A stretch of 64,000 nt of DNA from Porphyromonadaceae bacterium UBA7042 (GTDB lineage: Bacteria > Bacteroidota > Bacteroidia > Bacteroidales > Muribaculaceae): positions 19,937 through 83,936 of the forward strand of contig DLAR01000084.1 of NCBI GenBank assembly GCA_002494015.1, read 5' to 3'. Below the pieces are notes generated by a model. It did no database searches. It had not been told where the DNA came from and saw only the letters and a list, made by a program, of their open reading frames with translations. The position numbers and the translations under genes are program-made. Shown here piece by piece: positions 44,862-52,917 of this stretch (its first letter is position 1; every line of letters starts with the position of its first letter).

Positions 44862-46238
44862 TTACATTGCCGCCTTGATGATGGCGGGGAGGATGTCGTC
44901 GTTGGTGCCGTTGAGTTTCACCGCGCCCTTGACATTGTCAGTGTTGACTTCGGCCACGATGTTGATTCCCCATGCGGGAGCTGAGGGGTTGAGAAGGCGC
45001 ATCGACGGGATGTCAAAGTACAGGCCGCCGTTCTTGTTGACAAAATCCTTGGCGAGGCCGTTCTGGCGGTTGGGCGAGAACGGGCGGTTGGCCACGGCGA
45101 GGTACCCGTCGATGTTGCCCGCATAGAGCGACACGTCAGGAGTCATCCGGGCGCTCATCACTCCGTCCTTGTCCTCGCTGAACGGAATACCGTAGCGCGA
45201 CATCATGTCGCGGGCCGTGGAAAGAGCCTCGTTGACCTTGGTCTGAGGCATGTGGATCATGGTGATGAACTGCCATGAGTCATAATCGTCAAACGAGCTG
45301 TCGGGCGACGCTCCGGCGGCAATCATCACCGTGCCGTCGATTGACTTGATATAGGGCGACAGGATTCCCATCACGCCGCGCGCCTGAACGCCGCCGAGCG
45401 TGCTGATGGCTTCGATAATGCCGTCCCAGTTGATCTCGGGGGTGCATCCGGCAAGTGCGACAAAGTTGGTCGCATCGGGAATATAGGAAAGTACCGCCGG
45501 ATTGATGGCCTGCAGCTCATTGACTTCGACAATGTCGCCGTCGGCTTTGAGCGCGTGTCCCTCAAACGTTATCTCTTTTTCCTCGACGTTAATCCCGACA
45601 GTGCCCCACACGTCCAGAAGTTCGGCCGGGGTTCCGTTGTGCCCCATTGCTGCGGCGGTATTGCCGGCGATGTTGATGGTATAATCTTTGTCAAGGAACT
45701 GCTTGATTCCAGCGAGGTCGGCTATGGACTGCTTTTTGGCGTCGGCCTCCATTGCCTTGACTGTCGAGATGATGCTCTTGACATCCCTGTTTTCCATCGC
45801 CCATCCCTGCTTGGCGTTGAAAATCATGGAGAACTTGCCGGTTTCCACGGTGTTGTAGCCATCTTCCTTGGAGACAGACTTGCCGTTTTTCTCAAGTACT
45901 TCGGTAAGTGCCTTTTCGTCCTTGACCTCGAAAGTGATGACTTGTCGGCCTGCGGCGGTCTGAACGACTATCACATTATCGAGGTCGACCCCTTCGGCCA
46001 CGTTGCTGAAGACTTCGAGAATTTCCGACGGGGCATCCTTCCAGTAGTCGGGGGCAACCACTTCGGTTCCCTTTTTCTCAAAACCTGCCCGTTCAAACAG
46101 CTCGGTTACGTCGATACGCACCACAGCGGCAACATTGGCGGGAATGGTGTCAGTCAGTTCGGCCTCGTGGGAGCACCCGGTCATCCCCAGCATCGCGATA
46201 GCTGCCACGGCGAGGGAGAAGATGTAATTCAGTTTCAT
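44862..46238 (-). CDS. DUF4836 family lipoprotein
   Basis: A 458-residue exported lipoprotein: lipobox GMTGC (Cys22) followed by SHEAELTDTIPANVAAVVRI. The sequence fits DUF4836, a Bacteroidota family of unknown function with repeated segments of the form 'P.dv..vv.id...l' (IPANVAAVVRID at 33-44 and IPDATNFVALAGC near 250). There are no catalytic motifs I recognise. It has its own -7 box at 46268-46275, divergent from nadK. The ABC ATPase gene follows 32 bases later. Confidence 0.75.
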   Translation of the reverse strand: MKLNYIFSLAVAAIAMLGMTGCSHEAELTDTIPANVAAVVRIDVTELFERAGFEKKGTEVVAPDYWKDAPSEILEVFSNVAEGVDLDNVIVVQTAAGRQVITFEVKDEKALTEVLEKNGKSVSKEDGYNTVETGKFSMIFNAKQGWAMENRDVKSIISTVKAMEADAKKQSIADLAGIKQFLDKDYTINIAGNTAAAMGHNGTPAELLDVWGTVGINVEEKEITFEGHALKADGDIVEVNELQAINPAVLSYIPDATNFVALAGCTPEINWDGIIEAISTLGGVQARGVMGILSPYIKSIDGTVMIAAGASPDSSFDDYDSWQFITMIHMPQTKVNEALSTARDMMSRYGIPFSEDKDGVMSARMTPDVSLYAGNIDGYLAVANRPFSPNRQNGLAKDFVNKNGGLYFDIPSMRLLNPSAPAWGINIVAEVNTDNVKGAVKLNGTNDDILPAIIKAAM

Positions 46239-46267
46239 CGTTTAATAGTATTTGATTTACTTTGATG

Positions 46268-46275
46268 CAAATGTA
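46268..46275 (-). promoter_or_regulatory. -7 box of the DUF4836 gene
   Basis: TACATTTG on the minus strand, 29 bases from ATG 46238. It lies back-to-back with the nadK promoter. Confidence 0.5.
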
Positions 46276-46285
46276 ACAATTATTG

Positions 46286-46316
46286 TTGTATAATTGATTG
46301 TAAAACCGTATTTTTG
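46286..46316 (+). promoter_or_regulatory. Promoter of nadK
   Basis: TTG (46286-46288), a 20-base spacer, and TATTTTTG (46309-46316). ATG 46343 follows with a leader of about 20 bases. Confidence 0.6.
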
Positions 46317-46342
46317 TGTGATAAATGTAATAATTCTAAAAA

Positions 46343-47221
46343 ATGAAGATTGCGGTATTCGGCAAGCGCAGGCAGAGCGAGGAGGATTTCTGCCGGTTGG
46401 TGAAACTTTTTGAACGGCTGTCGTGTGACGATGTGGAATGCATTGTCGAGAAACGGTTTTACGACGCGCTGACCCGCGCCCTGCGCGTGGAAATTCCTGT
46501 CGCCGGACTCATTTGCCCCGACAGTGACTGGGATGCCGATGCTGTGCTGAGCATCGGCGGCGACGGTACGCTGCTGCGCACCGCCCGCGCCGTGGCCGAC
46601 AAGGAGATCCCCATCGTCGGGTTCAATACCGGCCACCTCGGGTTTCTCGCCGAGGAGATGCTCGACGATGCCCCGGCGATGGTCGACCGCCTCGTCGCGG
46701 GCGACTATGACGTGGACGAGCGTTCCCAGCTGTGGGTCACTGCCGAGTCGGGCATACCGATGACCGACTGGCCTTTTGCGCTCAACGAGGTCGCGGTGTT
46801 GCGTCAGGACTCGGCCAATATGATTTCGGTCGACACGCGCCTCGACGGGATGCCGGTGGCGACTTATCAGGGCGACGGACTGATTATTTCGACCCCGACC
46901 GGAAGTACGGCCTACAATCTTTCGGTCGGCGGCCCGATTGTCGAACCGTCGGCTCCGGCATGGGTGCTGTCACCCATCGCGCCCCATTCGCTTACAATGC
47001 GCCCGCTCGTCGTGAGCGACAGCCGTGTGATTGCAATTTCGGTCGACACCCGCAGCGACTTCTACCGCGTCAGCCTTGACGGCCGCACTGTCACGCTGCC
47101 GCGCGAGGAGCGCATTATTATCGCCCGCGCGCCGTTTGTCACCCGCATTGTCCACGCCGCGCGGCACAATTTCTTTGACACGCTGCGCAACAAGCTGTTG
47201 TGGGGAGTCAGCAAGAGGTGA
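46343..47221 (+). CDS. nadK: NAD kinase
   Basis: Cytoplasmic enzyme of 292 residues that phosphorylates NAD to NADP. The GGDGT motif is at 72-76, followed by GFNTGHLGFLAE. The second signature, TPTGSTAYNLSVGGPIVEP, and PHSLTMRPLVV are intact. The next gene starts within its stop codon (GTGA), so the two are coupled. Confidence 0.95.
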   Translation: MKIAVFGKRRQSEEDFCRLVKLFERLSCDDVECIVEKRFYDALTRALRVEIPVAGLICPDSDWDADAVLSIGGDGTLLRTARAVADKEIPIVGFNTGHLGFLAEEMLDDAPAMVDRLVAGDYDVDERSQLWVTAESGIPMTDWPFALNEVAVLRQDSANMISVDTRLDGMPVATYQGDGLIISTPTGSTAYNLSVGGPIVEPSAPAWVLSPIAPHSLTMRPLVVSDSRVIAISVDTRSDFYRVSLDGRTVTLPREERIIIARAPFVTRIVHAARHNFFDTLRNKLLWGVSKR

Positions 47222-47940
47222 AAAACACTTTCGTCGACAACGATTTGGGCGAGGTGACCGTGACGGTGCGTCGCGGGACGAGCCGCGCCTCCATCCGCCG
47301 CCGCAACGGGCGGTGGTGGCTCATTCTGCCCCCCGAGGCCGACGCGCAGGCGGTTTTCTCATGGATTGAGGAGATAAAGCCGCGATTGCTGAAAAAGCTC
47401 CCCGGCAAGGGATTGTTTTCATTTGACCGCGCGATAATAATGGGGGAGGGGTCACGGTCGCCCCACCGCGTGACTTTCGTCCGCTCGGCTCGTGCGGCTG
47501 CAAGCGAGGTCTTTGCGTCGGTGGGTTCAAGTGAGACAATTGTGCATGTCGGTTCCGGGGTCGACATCGAGGACTCCGACGTGCAGGGGCGCATAAGCCG
47601 TATGCTCGCCGCTGTCGCCTATAAGGTCGCACTTTACATACTTCTGCCCCGTGCCCGTGAGATTGCCGAGGCGGTGGGGGACGCGCCCGCGGCATGGGAG
47701 ATTTCGCGCGGCCATCACACCCTCGGCCGTTGCTCGTCGCGCCGCGTCATCGCGTTGTCATGCATGTGTGTTTTTCTGACCCCCGAGTTGCGCGACTATA
47801 TCGTCTGTCACGAGTTGGCCCATCTGAGGGAGATGAACCACTCACCGAGGTTCCATGCCATCTGCGACACCTATCTCCAAGGACGCGAAAAGTCCCTCGC
47901 CCTCGCCCTGACACGGTTCCCGTGGCCGGTGGACAGGTGA
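47218..47940 (+). CDS. YgjP-type (DUF45) metallopeptidase-like protein
   Basis: A 240-residue putative zinc metallopeptidase of the YgjP/DUF45 group. The zinc site is intact at the C-terminus: CHELAHLREMNHSPRFHAICD. VTVRRGTSRASIRRRNGRWWLILP is the usual N-terminal beta region (family VRRSxRARRxxLRV pattern). The substrate is unknown. The start is GTG 47218, overlapping the nadK stop by 4 bases; GTG 47200 is an alternative. Confidence 0.85.
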   Translation: MKNTFVDNDLGEVTVTVRRGTSRASIRRRNGRWWLILPPEADAQAVFSWIEEIKPRLLKKLPGKGLFSFDRAIIMGEGSRSPHRVTFVRSARAAASEVFASVGSSETIVHVGSGVDIEDSDVQGRISRMLAAVAYKVALYILLPRAREIAEAVGDAPAAWEISRGHHTLGRCSSRRVIALSCMCVFLTPELRDYIVCHELAHLREMNHSPRFHAICDTYLQGREKSLALALTRFPWPVDR

Positions 47941-47991
47941 AGACAAATGACAACTAAAAAATATCAGATAACAAATAGCAACCGATGCCAT

Positions 47992-48124
47992 GACCGGCAG
48001 CCATGCCGCCGTAAAATCCAGCTGATGTAACCATACCACAAGCTGCCCGCACCTAACGGCGCGGTTGCATGTGGCTAACGTTGACACGCGGCTACACCGC
48101 GTAATCGGCGGCTCTGCCGCTGAC
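47992..48124 (+). repeat. Repeat unit A, left direct copy
   Basis: The 133 bases here match 52775-52906. The last 89 bases (48036-48124) differ from 52818-52906 at only two positions, and the first 26 differ at one. The unit holds short hairpins such as GCGGCTACACCGC and CGGCGGCTCTGCCG. An inverted, more diverged copy lies at 52636-52713, and a 21-base fragment at 52237-52257. Confidence 0.92.
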
Positions 48125-48138
48125 GATGGACAGCGGCG

Positions 48139-48270
48139 TTAAGGTAGTGACATTGCGATATATCGCGCCCCTACAATCCCTCTCGCTGTCTATCGTTAGT
48201 TGCATAGCTTCTTGGCTGGGAATAACCGAGCAGGGCGCGATGCTCTCTTGCGTCGCGCCCTGCCGGGTTG
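48139..48270. repeat. Palindromic modules after repeat unit A
   Basis: TTAAGGTAGTGACATTGCGATATATCGC (48139-48166, in two parts) is the inverse of the module at 52206-52233. GCGATATATCGCGCCCCTACAAT (48156-48178) is the inverse of 52121-52143 with two mismatches. CAGGGCGCGATGC and GCGTCGCGCCCTG form a hairpin at about 48233-48264. No gene is visible in 47941-48342. Confidence 0.75.
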
Positions 48271-48342
48271 TATTGGAAACGGCCGGTGGAAGCTCATGAA
48301 TGAACCACCGTGTTTCCGGGAATCATCTTTAACCTCTTGGGA

Positions 48343-49824
48343 TTATTTTACCACCACTTTGGCTACCTTGCCGCCTTGACGACGGATGTAGAGACCGGGT
48401 GTGGCATTTTCGGGGTTGATCTTCACGCCTTGGAGGTTGAAATATTCAGCCTTGCCATCGACAACGTCAGCACCGATTTCGTCAATGGCAGTGGGGATGT
48501 TCTTGACAATTTCGATGGGCTGGAACTGATAGGTGCCTTTATATGCTCCAATTACGCCTGTTACGTCGTAAGTCGCACCTTCTTCAGGGGTGAAAGTGAG
48601 ATTGAACTGGTTATACATGGGAGCATCAATTCCGTCTTTATCTGTAACCGTAAAATTCTTGTCCTGTGCGGCAGCGACGATTGAGACTCCTGACATCGAA
48701 ACGAAATGGAAGAAATTATTTTCATTTACACCTGCTGCTGTGATTTCAGTTGCCTCGACAGGTGTGCCGACAGTTGTTTCTCCGACAGTTACGGGGATGA
48801 TTTCGGGTAATTTAGAAGCTGCATAGATGGTAAATGTCGCAGTCATGCCATTGATGACATCTCCGTTTTGATAATCAGGCAGAGTGATGTTGTTCTGATT
48901 GAAGACAAGCGCATAGTTATTGTCAGCATCTTTTACATATACATTCTTCCCGTTCTTATAAATTACAGTCAGCGGGCAGGTAATCTTGAATGTGCCGGTC
49001 TGTGACCATTCGGTCCAGTTTTCGAGAGTGTTTTTCTTTTCAATGACTGTAAAAGTTTTTGAGGCGATGTTGCTCTTGTCTTCGCCATTGATAGCGATAG
49101 CCTTTACTGTAGCGGTTGCAGTAAGCTCGAAAGGAGCGTCATATTTCTGCGAGTCGGCGGTAGGTTCGTCACCATTAATTGTGTAGTAGATGTCGACACC
49201 CTCGGTTTCGCATGAAATAGAAACCATGTCGTTTTCGTCAATCGAGATTTCGGGTGTGGCTACTGTGGGAGGGGTAACAGAACCTTCGATAAATTCAATT
49301 TTTATTGATTTGATTTCAAATGCACCGTTACCAGTTTTTGCGGTATTGGTATTTGATACTTCAATTTTGAATTCTCCGGACAAGTTGAGGCCACTGGCTG
49401 TATAGGCTGATGAATTTGCTTTTGTGGCTAATGAAATGGTTGTACTATTGTTGATTTCTATATCAGTTCCGCCAATAGATATTGAGCCGGTATAAGTAGC
49501 TTTGCCTGTCTGCCACATTTCAATCGAAATGCCGGTTATTGTTCCGGGAATGCTATTTGTGGAGATAGTTACTTTTGAGGCCGGATTTTTAGCCGCTCCG
49601 ATTTGTGAAGCAGCATTAGTACCGTCAAAATTGAAATATTCGTTTGCGATCCAGTCTACGGCTAAGTTCCATTCCACATTGTTAAAAGTTGTTTTTCCTG
49701 TGGTGGTAAAATAATTTCCCGTACCTTTTACAAAGGTATATTCATATGGACTTGTAATACCTTGGGCATTGGATGTTGAACCCAATGCAAGTAAGCATGA
49801 AATAAAGAGTAAAAACTTTTTCAT
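48343..49824 (-). CDS. A/T-rich secreted protein with chitobiase-C-like domain and T9SS-type tail
   Basis: A 493-residue exported protein. The signal peptide ends near SNAQ (20). Residues 25-185 look like a beta-sandwich (FVKGTGNYFTTTGKTTFNNV, then FEIKSIKIEFIEG). Residues 190-260 match the chitobiase/beta-hexosaminidase C-terminal-type domain (IYYTINGDEPT). An OB-fold-like segment follows (about 265-440). The tail EYFNLQGVKINPEN and GLYIRRQGGKVAKVVVK is the short T9SS type found in Bacteroidales. The gene is visibly richer in A/T than its neighbours and is bracketed by direct repeats, which suggests acquisition. Start ATG 49824; -7 box at 49947-49954. Function unknown. Confidence 0.8.
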   Translation of the reverse strand: MKKFLLFISCLLALGSTSNAQGITSPYEYTFVKGTGNYFTTTGKTTFNNVEWNLAVDWIANEYFNFDGTNAASQIGAAKNPASKVTISTNSIPGTITGISIEMWQTGKATYTGSISIGGTDIEINNSTTISLATKANSSAYTASGLNLSGEFKIEVSNTNTAKTGNGAFEIKSIKIEFIEGSVTPPTVATPEISIDENDMVSISCETEGVDIYYTINGDEPTADSQKYDAPFELTATATVKAIAINGEDKSNIASKTFTVIEKKNTLENWTEWSQTGTFKITCPLTVIYKNGKNVYVKDADNNYALVFNQNNITLPDYQNGDVINGMTATFTIYAASKLPEIIPVTVGETTVGTPVEATEITAAGVNENNFFHFVSMSGVSIVAAAQDKNFTVTDKDGIDAPMYNQFNLTFTPEEGATYDVTGVIGAYKGTYQFQPIEIVKNIPTAIDEIGADVVDGKAEYFNLQGVKINPENATPGLYIRRQGGKVAKVVVK

Positions 49825-49946
49825 ACGCGAAAGATTAAATAGATTGGTGTTATATGTTAAAGTGATAGATGACGTGTTTTTGTGGATGTAGGATGGTAAT
49901 GGCATGTGGGAGGGTGCTCCCGATGTCCCAAGGCACACCGCAAGTG

Positions 49947-49954
49947 CAAAATTA
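49947..49954 (-). promoter_or_regulatory. -7 box of the A/T-rich T9SS cargo gene
   Basis: TAATTTTG on the minus strand, giving a leader of roughly 115 bases before ATG 49824. No clear -33 element. Confidence 0.45.
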
Positions 49955-50014
49955 CACAGAATTTAAGAAATTACCCCCCAATTACTTAAATTATGTTAAA
50001 GAAAAGAAATAGAC

Positions 50015-50662
50015 CTATTTTCTTCCGAAGTCAGCGGGAATTTCACCCCATTGGGGGGTGTCCCATGTCAGGATGGGGTTGGTGAAGGTGTTGTTACGGA
50101 GCCACTCGTTGGCGTTGTTGAGCAGGCGGAAAATCTCGGTGTTCTGCGCCGTCGGGGCGAGGGTTGTCTTGGCCACGCGGTTGCGCACCCATGCGCGAGC
50201 CGTGCGGCTGTCGCTGTAAATCGGAATGTCGGGACGGCCCCGGCGTTTCAGCAGCGCGAGGGCGTGGACGATGGCGAGGTATTCGCCGATATTGTTGGTG
50301 CCGCCCGGCAATGGGCCGACGTGGAAAATGCGCTGCCCTGTGCGCACCCACACGCCCTGATACTCCACCGGGCCGGGATTGCGCGAGCAAGCCGCGTCGA
50401 CGGCGATAGCGTCGAGGGTGATGCCGGGAATAGCGGCATAGTTGACGACAGGATTGGCGTCATGTGAGGCGATGGCTTTCAGGATTCCCATCTCCTGAAC
50501 CGGGTCGCCGCGATAGGCCTCGACGGCGGCCTCCTGCGAGTCAAAACTTTTGTAACGGGCGTCGGGGTAGCCTTTCACCTGTAGCTGGCATTCCTCCCAC
50601 GAGTCAAAGACTCCGGTCGCATAGCCGTTCCACACGACATAAAATTTTCTTCTCGGTGCCAT
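50015..50662 (-). CDS. rnhA: Ribonuclease HI with N-terminal viroplasmin (hybrid-binding) domain
   Basis: A 215-residue cytoplasmic nuclease that cuts RNA in RNA-DNA hybrids. The N-terminal hybrid-binding domain is clear (KFYVVWNGYATGVFDSWEECQLQVKGYPDARYK, in order, about 5-38). The RNase H core follows, with Asp in AIAVDAACSRNPG, Glu in NNIGEYLAI, Asp in IYSDSRTA, and Asp in IPADFGRK at the very C-terminus. The N-terminal Cys-containing AVDAACSRNPGPVEY is the variant seen in Bacteroidota. Its ATG overlaps the alanine dehydrogenase stop by one base (TGATG). Confidence 0.92.
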   Translation of the reverse strand: MAPRRKFYVVWNGYATGVFDSWEECQLQVKGYPDARYKSFDSQEAAVEAYRGDPVQEMGILKAIASHDANPVVNYAAIPGITLDAIAVDAACSRNPGPVEYQGVWVRTGQRIFHVGPLPGGTNNIGEYLAIVHALALLKRRGRPDIPIYSDSRTARAWVRNRVAKTTLAPTAQNTEIFRLLNNANEWLRNNTFTNPILTWDTPQWGEIPADFGRK

Positions 50663-51855
50663 CAGCTCAAAGTCAGATAAATGGATATGTCAACGTTGCG
50701 CATCCCGAGTCGGCGCGCGATCACAGGGTTGACGACCTGCCCGAGGAAGGTGTAGGTGGCACACTGCAGGCCGGGGAGCATGCGCATGGCGTTGGCGGCT
50801 CCCTCACACGATACAATCGATGTCATCAGGGTCATGAAAGTGTTGCTGAGCGCCATCGCGGCAGTGCGGGCAACGGCACTCCCGGCGTTGATAAAGCAGG
50901 CGCGCCCCTTGCGTCCCTCGGTGGCCTCCATAGCCGAGGCCCGGGCGAGGTCGATGGCGTCAAGCGAGGGGAAGGCTGTGCCGCCGGGGGAAGTGAGGTC
51001 AAAAATGAGCACTCCTTTCTTCATCGTGTCGACCATGCCGGCATCTACCTTGAACGGCTGCGCGGTGGGGGTGACGACAACCACGTCGGCACTGCGCAGG
51101 GCGGCATCGATGACCTTGGGGTGGATGGCCGAGGTGATGGCCCACGGCCCGAGCGACTGGGCGGCGTGGCGCAGACGGTACACGTCGTTGTCAAACATTC
51201 TGACCGTCGAGCCGAGCCCCATAGCCGAGCGGGCGGCGGCACACGCGGCAATGCCCGAGCCGACGATGGTGGTCTCGCAGGGGATGATGCCGGCGATGCC
51301 GCCGAGCAGGATTCCCTTGCCCCGGGTAGTGTCGGCAAGGAGCGACGAGGCGATTGCCATCGATGCGCGGCCGTCGATTTCGGCAAGAATGTCGGCAAAC
51401 GGGGTGTGTCCCTTGTCATCCTCGATGATGTCGATGGCGATTGCCGTGATGTGGCGGGCAAGGAGAGCCTTGACGGCGGCAGGTTTCTGAGCCTCGGGGT
51501 GGAGGAGGGTCAGCAGCATGGCCCCTCGGCGCATCTTGGCGATGTCGGCGGTGTCGGCCGGCGCGAGGTGGATGACGATGTCGCAGCCGAGAGCCGCGTC
51601 GCGGTCGGTCACGGCAGCTCCGGCACGGGCATACCTGTTGTCAGAGTAATGGATGCAAGCCGCTGCGCCCTGCTCGATGTTGACGCGGAAACCGCGCTCG
51701 ACGAGCATGTTGACCGCCTCGGGGGTGAGGGGGAAACGCCTCTCGCTTCGATTGTTGCAGGCGGGGAGGCCGATGGAGGGCATGCGCCGCTCGCAGCACA
51801 CCGGACACGGCTGCTCCTGCGGGGAGATTTTATCTTTACTCAGTTCACGGTTCAT
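50662..51855 (-). CDS. Alanine dehydrogenase / transhydrogenase-alpha family protein
   Basis: A 397-residue NAD-dependent dehydrogenase, probably interconverting L-alanine and pyruvate plus ammonia. The N-terminal half has ERRFPLTPEAVNMLVERGFRV, where the family has ExRvaltP, and Lys in the HLAPADTADIAK region. The Rossmann motif is TTIVGSGIAACAAARSAMGLG, followed by VRMFDND. A short Cys-containing N-terminal stretch (QPCPVCCERR) is unusual. Substrate specificity is inferred. The -7 box is only 4 bases before the ATG. rnhA is co-transcribed. Confidence 0.82.
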   Translation of the reverse strand: MNRELSKDKISPQEQPCPVCCERRMPSIGLPACNNRSERRFPLTPEAVNMLVERGFRVNIEQGAAACIHYSDNRYARAGAAVTDRDAALGCDIVIHLAPADTADIAKMRRGAMLLTLLHPEAQKPAAVKALLARHITAIAIDIIEDDKGHTPFADILAEIDGRASMAIASSLLADTTRGKGILLGGIAGIIPCETTIVGSGIAACAAARSAMGLGSTVRMFDNDVYRLRHAAQSLGPWAITSAIHPKVIDAALRSADVVVVTPTAQPFKVDAGMVDTMKKGVLIFDLTSPGGTAFPSLDAIDLARASAMEATEGRKGRACFINAGSAVARTAAMALSNTFMTLMTSIVSCEGAANAMRMLPGLQCATYTFLGQVVNPVIARRLGMRNVDISIYLTLS

Positions 51856-51859
51856 AGCG

Positions 51860-51867
51860 CAAAGGTA
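51860..51867 (-). promoter_or_regulatory. -7 box abutting the alanine dehydrogenase start codon
   Basis: TACCTTTG on the minus strand, separated from ATG 51855 by the four bases CGCT. The transcript would begin at or next to the start codon. Confidence 0.6.
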
Positions 51868-52051
51868 AGAAAAAATAAAAAATAACAGGTAAAAAATAAC
51901 AAATAGCTGCTCTACCGGCGAGGGAGGGATTGTCGGAGCGCGGTGTAGTGGTAATTTCGTTGAGCCCGCAGGGCGATATTGTGTTAAACCCCGTATGGAG
52001 CGCAGCGGAATGCGGGGAAAGGGGAAAGAAGCTGCTCTCTAAAGTCAGAGT

Positions 52052-52103
52052 CCGTAGGGCGATGTGGTGGTAACCGCCTCATTACCATCACATCGTCCTA
52101 CGG
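52052..52103. repeat. Long hairpin with 22-bp arms
   Basis: Arms at 52052-52073 and 52082-52103 (beginning CCGTAGGGCGATG and ending CATCGTCCTACGG) pair over 22 bases with two G-T type positions and an 8-base loop. There is no T run, so it is not a standard terminator. Confidence 0.85.
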
Positions 52104-52273
52104 GCCAGTTTGCAATGCGAATTGTAGGGGCACGATTTATCGCGCCCGGGAACTGATAACGCAAATCAACTGATAGATAGTATATTGCATATTTTAGCTA
52201 TGGGTGCGATAAATCGCAATGTCACTGACTTAATGCCGCGTGTCAACGTTAGCCACAACGACTTTCTGCATTT

Positions 52274-52330
52274 GCAATCTGATAAGATTGCCACCTTGAA
52301 TAGCCGTGGGTTGTGTTACGCAACCCACGG
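52274..52330 (+). repeat. 57-bp double-hairpin module, second copy
   Basis: GCAATCTGATAAGATTGC, then CCTTGAATAGCCGT and a second hairpin CCGTGGGTT/AACCCACGG. It is the same length and layout as 14878-14934, with a matched A-to-G and T-to-C change in the two arms of the second stem. Confidence 0.88.
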
Positions 52331-52635
52331 GAAAAGAATGCGCACAATAGAATCTGAAAGATTCTTCAACCATCGCAAAGGTACACCTCTCCGAGGTGTA
52401 TTGGGGTATCGTGTGTGGTAGTCCCCATGTGTAGCCACATGGGGTTTAGCGAGGGTGCACCCCGAGGGGGTGCGTAGAGATGTTTTACGCGTGGCCTCGC
52501 TGCGGGTGCGATAAATCGCAATGCCGCTGACTTAACGGTATAATTGCATGGATAAATCGGTCACAACGCCCTCTGCGGGTCACAACATCGCTAATGGGGC
52601 GACATTTCTACCCGGTACAACATCGCTAATAAGAG

Positions 52636-52713
52636 CGGCATCGCCGCCGATTGCGCGGTGTAGCCGCGCCTTAACGTTAGGCCCATGCAAGCGCGCCTTT
52701 AGGTGCGCGCCGC
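52636..52713 (-). repeat. Repeat unit A, inverted diverged copy
   Basis: The reverse complement aligns with 48050-48118: GCACCTAA.GGCGCG, TTGCATG, CTAACGTT, GCGGCTACACCGCG and AATCGGCGGC are shared in order, with scattered differences. Confidence 0.8.
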
Positions 52714-52774
52714 TTGGGTTTTCTACGTTTTCTGTCCGGAATCGGCTACATCGTAGCCGGTCATTCCATCTCAA

Positions 52775-52906
52775 GACCGGCAGCTATGCCGCCGTAAAAT
52801 CAGATATGCGCTATTGACCACAAGCTGCCCGCACCTAACGGCGCGGTTGCATGTGGCTAACGTTGAGACGCGGCTACACCGCGTAATCGGCGGCACTGCC
52901 GCTGAC
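52775..52906 (+). repeat. Repeat unit A, right direct copy
   Basis: Partner of 47992-48124, in the same orientation and about 4.8 kb away. Between the two copies lie exactly three complete genes (48343-51855). The 89-base core has two differences. Confidence 0.92.
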
Positions 52907-52917
52907 TCAGGGATCCT

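Noticed and set aside
50464..51885. Plus-strand open frame (473 codons) opposite rnhA and alanine dehydrogenase
   Set aside because: Antisense to two genes with clear catalytic motifs; its translation is low-complexity Gly/Arg/Asp-rich.
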